This document shows positions 1-6,349 of a stretch of 9,409 bases of DNA, in pieces. The translations under genes were made by a program, and so were the position numbers. Within the stretch, counting starts at the first letter, position 1. Each line of letters opens with the position of its first letter. A model generated the notes under the pieces. That model saw only the letters and a list, made by a program, of their open reading frames with translations, searched no databases and was not told the DNA's origin. Source of the stretch: Candidatus Helarchaeota archaeon (GTDB lineage: Archaea > Asgardarchaeota > Lokiarchaeia > Helarchaeales > JABXJV01); the NCBI GenBank assembly GCA_013375355.1, contig JABXJV010000067.1:1-9409 (forward strand), in the 5' to 3' direction.

Positions 1-768
1 TATGATTTGCCATTTATTTTGAAAATAAATACAGATAGTCCAGAAGTTAAAAAATTGGCTGAATTAAGTCGAAAGTTCTTCGAACAGGAAGGATATTATA
101 TAAAATGGTCAACACAAAGAATCGGCAATCCTCGTTTTAGAATATTAACTATAAGCGAAAAAATAGAGTCGCCTAAACAAATTGTACCATTAGAGGAAAT
201 ATATTCTCTTATAGATAAAAGTAGGACTATTTGCGTCATGCCATGTCCCTGTCGCTCACGACACGACATCGAAGGAATTAGAAAATGCAATTATCCTATT
301 GAAACATGTTTAACCTTCAACTTATATGCTGAAAGCTTGTTAACATTGAATGATCCGGCAGCTCGACAATTAACTAAAGAAGAAGCTATTGAACTAGTAA
401 AAAAAACTGCTGAACTAGGCTTAGTTCATGCTACTGATAATTATCAAGGTGAAATGCATATTATTTGTTCTTGCTGCGAAGATTGCTGTTCACAATTAGC
501 TGGAATGCTACGACCCGGACTAAACAAACCTCACTCTATAGCAAGAGCAAATTATGTCGCAGTCATAGATTCTGAGACTTGTACCGCTTGCCAAACATGC
601 TTGGACCGTTGTAAATTTGGTGCAATTGAAGTAAATGATTATGCAACTGTAGATGAAGAAAAATGTATGGGATGCGGTCTATGTGCTGTAACTTGTCCTA
701 GTGAAGCAATAAAAATGAAAAGGCTTGAAAGAGAAGAGATACCAATAACTGAACACGTTCCATTTTAA
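1..768 (+). CDS. Iron-sulfur protein with C-terminal 2x[4Fe-4S] ferredoxin domain and extra cysteine clusters (5' truncated)
   Basis: Probably a cytoplasmic electron-transfer protein; partner unknown. Residues are counted from the TTG at base 7. The C-terminal part has two classical CxxCxxCxxxC motifs (C192/195/198/202 and C220/223/226/230), the bacterial-type 2[4Fe-4S] ferredoxin fold. Upstream are two further clusters: C80-x-C82 with C94 and C101, and a dense group C154/C156/C157/C160/C161 (CSCCEDCC). This layout, with a helical LTKEEAIEL segment between them, resembles a family of anaerobe 4Fe-4S proteins that I recognise by pattern but cannot name functionally. The frame is open to base 1 (codons for Tyr-Asp precede the TTG), so the N-terminus, probably a winged-helix-like or regulatory segment, lies outside the window. 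It ends 36 bp before the sulfatase gene, so co-transcription is possible. It is not a radical SAM protein: no CxxxCxxC is seen. The ferredoxin call is firm; the role is unknown. Confidence 0.85.
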   Translation, partial: YDLPFILKINTDSPEVKKLAELSRKFFEQEGYYIKWSTQRIGNPRFRILTISEKIESPKQIVPLEEIYSLIDKSRTICVMPCPCRSRHDIEGIRKCNYPIETCLTFNLYAESLLTLNDPAARQLTKEEAIELVKKTAELGLVHATDNYQGEMHIICSCCEDCCSQLAGMLRPGLNKPHSIARANYVAVIDSETCTACQTCLDRCKFGAIEVNDYATVDEEKCMGCGLCAVTCPSEAIKMKRLEREEIPITEHVPF

Positions 769-804
769 ATTTATTTTATTTAGCTATATATTTATAATCA
801 AGGG

Positions 805-2265
805 ATGAATTTGGATAAGAGAAGAAATCTTCAAAATATTATTATTTTTATTGCAGACGAAATGCGGGGAGATACTGTTTCATTAGGAAAAAGACATAAT
901 AAAATAATTAAAACTCCAAATATTGATGGTTTGACAAAAGAAGGTGCTGCATTTACTCATTGTTTCACAGTAAATCCCGTCTGTGGTCCATCTAGATGTT
1001 GTATGTTTACTGGTCTATATCCTCATACGAATGGCCATAGAAGCTTATATCAATTATTACGTCCACATGAAGAGAATTTATTCAGATTATTGAAAAATAA
1101 CGGCTACGAAGTAGCGTGGGTTGGTAGAAATGACCTTTTTAATAGAGATGCAATCAAGGGAAGTTTTACTAAAAGAATTTCAATTTCTAAGGAAATGTAT
1201 AAAATTAAAATGAAAACAAATCCCTATCCAATGGACCACCCATTGAGAAAATCTTTTTACTATGGAAAAAGGGCAGAAGAACAGGCCTATGATTTTGATT
1301 CAATAGTTATTAAAAAAGCATTAGAATATTTAGATTCTCAGCCAAATACTCCTTTTTGTCTATATATTGCCCTAGCATTTCCACATCCACCATATAATGT
1401 TGAAGAGCCCTATTTTTCAATGTATGATAGAGAAAAAGTTCCTCCTCCAATTCCTGTAAAATTGGAAGATAAACCTGAATTTATGCGTTTAATGTATGAA
1501 CGTTATAGGTTGAATAAATTAAGTGAAAGCGATTTTAGAGAAATAATTGCAACTTATTATGGTATGGTATCGAGAGTTGATTATCAATTTGGTCAAATTT
1601 TAAACAAATTAAAAGAAATTGGGGTATATAACAATTCAGCTATATTCTTCTCTTCCGACCATGGAGATTATGCAGGTAATTATGGCTTAGCAGAAAAATG
1701 GTCAAACGCATTTCAAGATTGTCTTGTTAATATTCCATTTGTATGTAAAATTCCTGGTATAAAACCCAAAAATGAAATATTTAATCAATTAGTTGAATCA
1801 ATAGATCTCTTCCCAACAATATTAGAGATTGCTCAGATTAATACACCTTACACTCATTTTGGAAAATCAGTAATTCCATTGTTAAAAGGCGAAGATGAGA
1901 TTCATAGAGAGGCAGTATTTTCGGAAGGTGGTTATAATCCACGTGAACCACAAGCTTTTGAAAATGCTATTAAATCTCCAAAAATATTTTTAGCAGGAAT
2001 ATATTATGATAAAACTAATATTCCCCATGAAAAACGATCAACTGTGACCCGAACCGCCATGATTAGAACTAAAAAATGGAAATTAGTTATACGAAATATG
2101 GCGAAAGAAGAGCTTTATAATTTAGAAAAAGATCCTCAAGAATTATATAATTTAATAGATGAGGATGATTTTTTGAAAATTAAGCTAGATTTAAAAGAAA
2201 AATTACTGAGATGGTATCTAAATACGAGCGATAATCCTCATTGGGTTAAAAAAAGATATATTTAA
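805..2265 (+). CDS. Sulfatase (alkaline phosphatase superfamily), Cys-type, cytoplasmic
   Basis: Predicted sulfate-ester hydrolase of the arylsulfatase-type family (Pfam Sulfatase). Near the N-terminus IADEMRGD gives the first metal ligand (D18; E19 stands where D or Q is usual). C60-G-P-S-R64 is the CxPSR motif whose Cys is oxidised to formylglycine, followed by the usual FTGLYPHTNG. PHPPY (H194) fits the substrate-side His. SDHGD (D285, H286) supplies further metal ligands, with K298 downstream. The C-terminus has the family's ELYNLEKDPQELYNL ending. The length of 486 residues is normal. The N-terminus is charged, with no signal peptide, so the enzyme is probably cytosolic. The start is fixed: an in-frame TAG lies at 781-783 and no other ATG intervenes. 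There is no proper Shine-Dalgarno sequence (AAGGG abuts the ATG). The substrate cannot be told; a phosphonate or phosphate monoester hydrolase is the main alternative. No maturase gene is seen in the window. Confidence 0.9.
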   Translation: MNLDKRRNLQNIIIFIADEMRGDTVSLGKRHNKIIKTPNIDGLTKEGAAFTHCFTVNPVCGPSRCCMFTGLYPHTNGHRSLYQLLRPHEENLFRLLKNNGYEVAWVGRNDLFNRDAIKGSFTKRISISKEMYKIKMKTNPYPMDHPLRKSFYYGKRAEEQAYDFDSIVIKKALEYLDSQPNTPFCLYIALAFPHPPYNVEEPYFSMYDREKVPPPIPVKLEDKPEFMRLMYERYRLNKLSESDFREIIATYYGMVSRVDYQFGQILNKLKEIGVYNNSAIFFSSDHGDYAGNYGLAEKWSNAFQDCLVNIPFVCKIPGIKPKNEIFNQLVESIDLFPTILEIAQINTPYTHFGKSVIPLLKGEDEIHREAVFSEGGYNPREPQAFENAIKSPKIFLAGIYYDKTNIPHEKRSTVTRTAMIRTKKWKLVIRNMAKEELYNLEKDPQELYNLIDEDDFLKIKLDLKEKLLRWYLNTSDNPHWVKKRYI

Positions 2266-2323
2266 TCTTGAAACAAATAAAAAATTTGAGGGAAAACTCA
2301 GTATTTAGCTAATTAGAATTCAT

Positions 2324-2357
2324 ATGATAAGTGTAATAATAATTATCATCTTGATAA
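2324..2357. promoter_or_regulatory. Cluster of TGATAA inverted repeats upstream of the SIR2-TPR gene
   Basis: ATGATAA (2324-2330) and TTATCAT (2343-2349) form a perfect 7-bp inverted repeat with a 12-nt spacer. TTATCA (2343-2348) also pairs with a third copy, TGATAA (2352-2357), across only 3 nt. The middle arm can therefore pair with either flank, and the last copy ends 3 nt before the ATG. It could be an operator for a regulator or a pair of alternative RNA hairpins controlling translation. The region is AT-rich, so chance is not excluded. Confidence 0.4.
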
Positions 2358-2360
2358 ATC

Positions 2361-4979
2361 ATGAAAGCTAAAAAAAAGGAAACTAATCTAAATATTAAAG
2401 ATTTTTTTAGAGGAAACAAAAGGTTAACATTCCTTGTCGGTGCTGGGTGTTCAGTTGATCCTCCTTCATGCATTCCAGCTGGCCAGGCAATGATGAAGGC
2501 AATTATTAACTATACTTGTGCCGAGTCAGAAATCGAGAAAATTTTAAATCTGGAAGATTTACGATTTGAGGCACTTGTGGAAATCGTACGTGAAAATTTG
2601 GATGAAGATTTGAAATTAATTGACTATTATGGACAGTGTGATCGACCAAACATTCAACATTTCTTCTTTGCAGAAATGATTAAAAAAGGTAATTTTGTTT
2701 TAACCACAAATTTTGATTTTTTGATAGAATATGCGCTTCTTCAATCAGGAGTTTCGAAGGGTGACATTATTCCAGTGATTACAAAGGCTGACTTTCAAGA
2801 TTTTAATAACCCCAAGGAATTAGTGGTAAAAGGAAAAAAAACGCTCTACAAGGTCCATGGATCGACCAAAAATATCATCACGGGTAAAAGCACAAGAGAT
2901 TCTTTAGTCGCCACAATTCGGGCATTTGGCTCAAATAAAGAGGGTTTGAATGTGTTTCAAGTGGAATCGTTCAAACGCTTATTGTTTGATAACATTACAA
3001 ATAATCGTTCTTTGGTTGTGATAGGTTATTCAGGCAGTGATGATTTTGATATCGTGCCCACTCTTAAAGTCCTCAAGAATCTCAAAAATGTTGTCTGGAT
3101 TAATTACATCATAGATGATAACGGTAGTGCTAAAATTAATGAAATTTCTACAGGTTTCGCTTCTTATTATGATAAATTTGATAAGATAAATCAAATACTT
3201 GTGGATATCAAGAGAATGAATGAATTAATCCAGGTTTTTCGGGTAGATGCAAACACAACAAGAATGATCAAAGAAATATTAGATGTTAAATTTGAAGCAA
3301 GCTCAACAAATTTTTCCATGAGCCCAATGGAATGGCTCAAGGAAAATATAAAAAATCCAAGTAAAATAATGAAATTCCAATTATCATATAAAATTTATGA
3401 TAGTCTTAATAAAATTGATGATGCTTTAAGATGTGCTGAGGAAATCCTTCGCATTGCTAAAGAGACAGATGATCAATTTTGGAAAGGAACTGCACTCAAT
3501 AACATCGGGACAATTTATCATGAACAAGGAAACTATCCAGAAGCTCTGAAACGATATAGAGAGGCTTTTAAAATCGCAGAGCACCTAGAGGACCTTCCTA
3601 GTAAAGGAATTCTTCTCAGTAACATCGGTGGGATTTATGATGCACAAGGAAACTATCAAGAGGCTCTGAAATTATATTTTGAGGCGCTTAAAATCGATGA
3701 ACTGCTGGAGAACCTTTCTGGTAAAGCCGTCCGTCTCAATAACATAGCAGCGATTTATGATATACAAGGGAACTATCCGGAAGCTCTGAAACGATATGAT
3801 GAGGCGATTAGGATTGCCGAGTATCTAGGGGATCTTTATCATAAAGCCGCCTTTCTTAATAATATTGGATTGATTTATCTTGCAAAAGGTAGCTATTCGG
3901 AAGCTCTGAAACTATATAGTGAGGCATTTCAAATCGCAGAGCAGCTAGCGGATCTCTCTGGTAAAGCCACATATCTCAGTAACATCGGTAGGATTTATGA
4001 AGCACAAGGGAATTATCTAGAAGCTCTAAAACGATATAAAGAGACGCTTAAAATAGATGAGCAGCTGGGTAACCTTCCCGGTATAGCCATCCGTCTTAAT
4101 AACATCGCAAATATTTATAAGGAACAAGGAAATTATCCGGAGGCTCTGAAGCGATTTGATGAAGCACTTAAAATTAATGAGCAGCTAGGGAACCTTTATG
4201 GTATAGCCACCCTTCACAATAATATCGCAAATATTTATAAGGTACAAGGAAACTATCAAGAGGCTCTGAAACGATTTGAGTGGGCACTCGAAATCGCCAA
4301 GCAGCTGGGAGATCTTTCTGGTAAGGCCACTTTTCTCAATAACATCGGAATGATTTATTATACACAAGGGAGATATCCGGAGGCACTTGAACGATATGAA
4401 GAAGCACTAAAAATAGACGAACAACTGGGGCACCTTTCTGAAATAGCCATCCGTCTCAATAACATTGGTGAAATTTATAGAGCTCAAGGCGACTATCAAG
4501 AGGCTCTGAAACGATACGAAGAGGCGCTTAAAATTGACGAGCAGCTTGGGAACCCTTCTGGTATATCCACCCGTCTCAATAATATTGGGTTGATTTATTA
4601 TGCCCAAGAGAGCTATCTTGAAGCTATGAAATGGTTTGAAGAAGCGCTCGAAATCGCCGGGCAGCTGGGGGATCTTTCTCGTAAAGCCACTCTTCTCAAT
4701 AACATTGGCGAGATTTATAGAGCTCAAAACGACTATCCAGAGGCGCTGAAACGATATGAAGAGGCCCTCAAAATCGATGAACAGCTAGGAAACCTTTCTG
4801 GTATAGCCATCCGTCTCAATAACATAGGGCTGATTTATCATGCACAAGAGGACTATCCAGAAGCACTGAAACGATTTAAAGAAGCCCTCGAGATTTTAAA
4901 TCGCCTTGGATTAGATGAAACTCCGAATGCAGAGATTATTAAAGAAAATATAGAAGGTCTAATGGAAAAAATGGAATAA
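2361..4979 (+). CDS. SIR2-like domain protein with 12 tandem TPRs (putative NADase/sensor)
   Basis: Large two-part protein (872 aa). Residues about 15-250 form a SIR2-like Rossmann domain: GAGCS (27-31), TTNFD (115-119, N117), KVHGS with the presumed catalytic His (H166), and GYSGSDDFD (222-230). The zinc CxxC pairs of classical sirtuin deacetylases are absent, which fits the SIR2_2-type branch; related domains in prokaryotic immunity (ThsA, DSR-type) hydrolyse NAD+. A linker of about 100 residues, including VFRVDANTT and one divergent helical pair (about 340-374), leads into twelve 40-residue TPR units (375-854) and a short tail. TPR superhelices bind proteins or peptides, so a ligand- or phage-sensing arm on an NADase is a reasonable inference, not shown here. 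The start is fixed by an in-frame TAA at 2355-2357; no Shine-Dalgarno sequence is seen. No other defence gene is adjacent. A role in protein scaffolding is the alternative. Confidence 0.88.
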   Translation: MKAKKKETNLNIKDFFRGNKRLTFLVGAGCSVDPPSCIPAGQAMMKAIINYTCAESEIEKILNLEDLRFEALVEIVRENLDEDLKLIDYYGQCDRPNIQHFFFAEMIKKGNFVLTTNFDFLIEYALLQSGVSKGDIIPVITKADFQDFNNPKELVVKGKKTLYKVHGSTKNIITGKSTRDSLVATIRAFGSNKEGLNVFQVESFKRLLFDNITNNRSLVVIGYSGSDDFDIVPTLKVLKNLKNVVWINYIIDDNGSAKINEISTGFASYYDKFDKINQILVDIKRMNELIQVFRVDANTTRMIKEILDVKFEASSTNFSMSPMEWLKENIKNPSKIMKFQLSYKIYDSLNKIDDALRCAEEILRIAKETDDQFWKGTALNNIGTIYHEQGNYPEALKRYREAFKIAEHLEDLPSKGILLSNIGGIYDAQGNYQEALKLYFEALKIDELLENLSGKAVRLNNIAAIYDIQGNYPEALKRYDEAIRIAEYLGDLYHKAAFLNNIGLIYLAKGSYSEALKLYSEAFQIAEQLADLSGKATYLSNIGRIYEAQGNYLEALKRYKETLKIDEQLGNLPGIAIRLNNIANIYKEQGNYPEALKRFDEALKINEQLGNLYGIATLHNNIANIYKVQGNYQEALKRFEWALEIAKQLGDLSGKATFLNNIGMIYYTQGRYPEALERYEEALKIDEQLGHLSEIAIRLNNIGEIYRAQGDYQEALKRYEEALKIDEQLGNPSGISTRLNNIGLIYYAQESYLEAMKWFEEALEIAGQLGDLSRKATLLNNIGEIYRAQNDYPEALKRYEEALKIDEQLGNLSGIAIRLNNIGLIYHAQEDYPEALKRFKEALEILNRLGLDETPNAEIIKENIEGLMEKME
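3483..4922 (+). repeat. Twelve-unit 120-bp coding tandem repeat (40-residue TPRs)
   Basis: Twelve in-phase 120-bp units without a single indel encode residues 375-854. The consensus is roughly [K/I]A-x-x-LNNIGxIYxAQGNYPEA followed by LKRYEEALKIDEQLGNLSG, that is, kinesin-light-chain-like 40-residue TPRs. From unit 4 onward there is a three-unit (360-bp) super-period. Units 4, 7 and 10 end in an IAxQLxDLS type followed by a Lys-starting unit, whereas units 5, 6, 8, 9 and 11 end in a [D/N]EQLG type and, except unit 7, are followed by Ile-starting units in the same order. The array codes for protein and is not a CRISPR. Confidence 0.93.
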
Positions 4980-5101
4980 AAGCTAAATTAATTAAAATAT
5001 CGTAAGATGATTATTATGGGGTCATTAAAAGTCGTAATTTCATATACTTTTAAAAATTTATTTTAATATCATTTTATTGATTTTGATTAAATGCCGTCTA
5101 T

Positions 5102-5109
5102 TTTAAAAA
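5102..5109 (+). promoter_or_regulatory. Possible TATA-like element for the first URO-D-like gene
   Basis: TTTAAAAA is centred about 28 bp before the ATG at 5133, the spacing expected if transcription starts at or just before the start codon (leaderless or nearly so). No good Shine-Dalgarno sequence precedes this ATG, which agrees. The whole 153-bp gap (4980-5132) is very AT-rich, so this is a weak call; I see nothing else in the gap. Confidence 0.25.
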
Positions 5110-5132
5110 ATTAAACTAAATGATGGGATTGA

Positions 5133-6320
5133 ATGAATTCAATTGAAAGAGTAAAAGCCGCTATAAAGTTTGAAGGTCCAGATAAAGTTCCTATAATGAA
5201 TTTCGGAATGCCCAATAGCGATATTTTTCCAATTGTCACATTGCCTTCTGAAGATTGGAATCCTGGTCATGCACTAGATGAAGAAGGGTTATTTCCATTT
5301 AGGTACGGATACACTGAATTTACAAAAAAATGGGGTGAGACTAAACCCGAATGGGCAAAAGATCCAAAATATGAAAAGTGGTGGAAAAAAAGTCACGAAG
5401 AGATAGACGAGTGGGGATGCATCTGGAATCAAACAGGAACCATAAATACTATGGGACACCCTGGACGACCCTCACTCCCAGACTGGTCCAAACTTGATGA
5501 ATATTTAGATCGCTATACTCCGGACCCTGAGGATAAGAGTCGATATTCTTTATTTATAAAATTAGGTAAAGAATTTGGTAAAAATAAATATAGAATGGCA
5601 CTCTTAGGACCCTTTGCTCCACAATGGATTGCGTCTAATATGAGAGGTTTTGAAAATTTTATGGTCGATCATGCGCGGCATTCCGAGAAGATTGAATATC
5701 TTTTTAACCATCTCAAGGATTGGTTTGTAAAAAATATGAAATGTTGGGTTAAATACGGTGGTGAACCACATGGATTTCTGATATATGATGACTTGGGAAC
5801 CCAACATGGTCCGTTTATTAGTCCAAAAATGTTCAAAAAATTCTACGAACCTTTATACCGAACTTTATATGAGACTGCCCACGATCTTGGATGCGAATTT
5901 CACCAACATAGCTGTGGCAAAATAGATAGGCTAGTTCCTTACTTTATAGACTGGAAACTAGATGCTCTTGAACTTGATAGCCCACGAATGAGTGGATATA
6001 CTGATTTAAAACCATACCGTGGCAAAATTATGTTTTGGGGCTGTGTGAACATTCAAACAATTTATCCAAATGGGACACCTGAAGATTGTGAACGGGAAGT
6101 TTGGCATATGATGCGAAATCTTGGAATTAAAGATGGCGGATTCGGTGCCTATTTTTATCCGACGCCAGAGCAGATTGGGACATCCCCAGCAAATGTAAGG
6201 GCATTTTCAAGAGGTCTTAAAAAATATGGTAATTATTCAAAAATACCCCCTCAGTGGTGGGATCATCCAACAGTTGAAGTGTGGAAAGATAATATTGTAC
6301 CGCCGCTTCCTCCAATTTAA
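5133..6320 (+). CDS. Uroporphyrinogen decarboxylase-like (MtaA/CmuA-type) methyltransferase family protein, copy 1
   Basis: A 395-residue URO-D superfamily TIM barrel. The family opening is visible (SIERVKAAIKFEGPDKVPI). So is the central DDLGTQ with SPKMFKKFYEPLYR, and HSCGKID carries an H-x-C pair (H259, C261). The barrel continues with FWGCVNIQ (C304) and GTPEDCEREV. In methylcobamide:CoM methyltransferases (MtaA/MtbA), the H-x-C plus a later Cys bind the zinc that activates the thiol, so a thiol or corrinoid methyl-transfer role is likelier than haem synthesis. The Trp-rich segment at about 65-100 (EWAKDPKYEKWWKK) is a lineage feature. No corrinoid-binding protein is seen nearby. The start is certain: an in-frame TGA immediately precedes the ATG. 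It is convergent with the 7-TM gene, 21 bp between stops. A close paralogue lies at 7664. The substrate is unknown. Confidence 0.88.
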   Translation: MNSIERVKAAIKFEGPDKVPIMNFGMPNSDIFPIVTLPSEDWNPGHALDEEGLFPFRYGYTEFTKKWGETKPEWAKDPKYEKWWKKSHEEIDEWGCIWNQTGTINTMGHPGRPSLPDWSKLDEYLDRYTPDPEDKSRYSLFIKLGKEFGKNKYRMALLGPFAPQWIASNMRGFENFMVDHARHSEKIEYLFNHLKDWFVKNMKCWVKYGGEPHGFLIYDDLGTQHGPFISPKMFKKFYEPLYRTLYETAHDLGCEFHQHSCGKIDRLVPYFIDWKLDALELDSPRMSGYTDLKPYRGKIMFWGCVNIQTIYPNGTPEDCEREVWHMMRNLGIKDGGFGAYFYPTPEQIGTSPANVRAFSRGLKKYGNYSKIPPQWWDHPTVEVWKDNIVPPLPPI

Positions 6321-6331
6321 ATTTAATTAAT

Positions 6332-6349
6332 GTTATTTAAGTTATTTAA
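6332..6349. repeat. Perfect 9-bp tandem duplication between convergent genes
   Basis: GTTATTTAA occurs twice back to back (6332-6340, 6341-6349). The second copy contains the stop codon of the minus-strand membrane gene (TTA at 6342-6344). It sits in the 21-bp space between convergent genes and may be a slippage product. The paralogous junction at 8861-8870 lacks it. Confidence 0.6.

Noticed and set aside
7..9. TTG at base 7 as the start of the iron-sulfur protein
   Set aside because: The frame stays open to base 1, no ribosome site is visible, and the domain looks cut at its N-terminus; the gene very likely begins upstream.
96..290. Short minus-strand open frame inside the ferredoxin-type gene
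   Set aside because: It lies fully inside a gene with clear cysteine motifs on the other strand and has no promoter or family signal.
7..768. Sulfatase maturase (radical SAM) as the function of the gene before the sulfatase
   Set aside because: No CxxxCxxC radical SAM motif is present; the cysteines form ferredoxin motifs and other clusters.
4185..4727. Open frames on the minus strand within the TPR array
   Set aside because: They recur with the 120-bp period and are mirror images of the repeat coding on the plus strand; they have no ribosome site and no recognisable family.
3483..4922. CRISPR-like array
   Set aside because: Units are 120 bp, adjacent, in frame and coding for TPR helices; there are no spacers.
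5604..5807. Short minus-strand open frame inside URO-D copy 1
   Set aside because: It is antisense to conserved barrel sequence that is also conserved in the paralogue; shadow frame.
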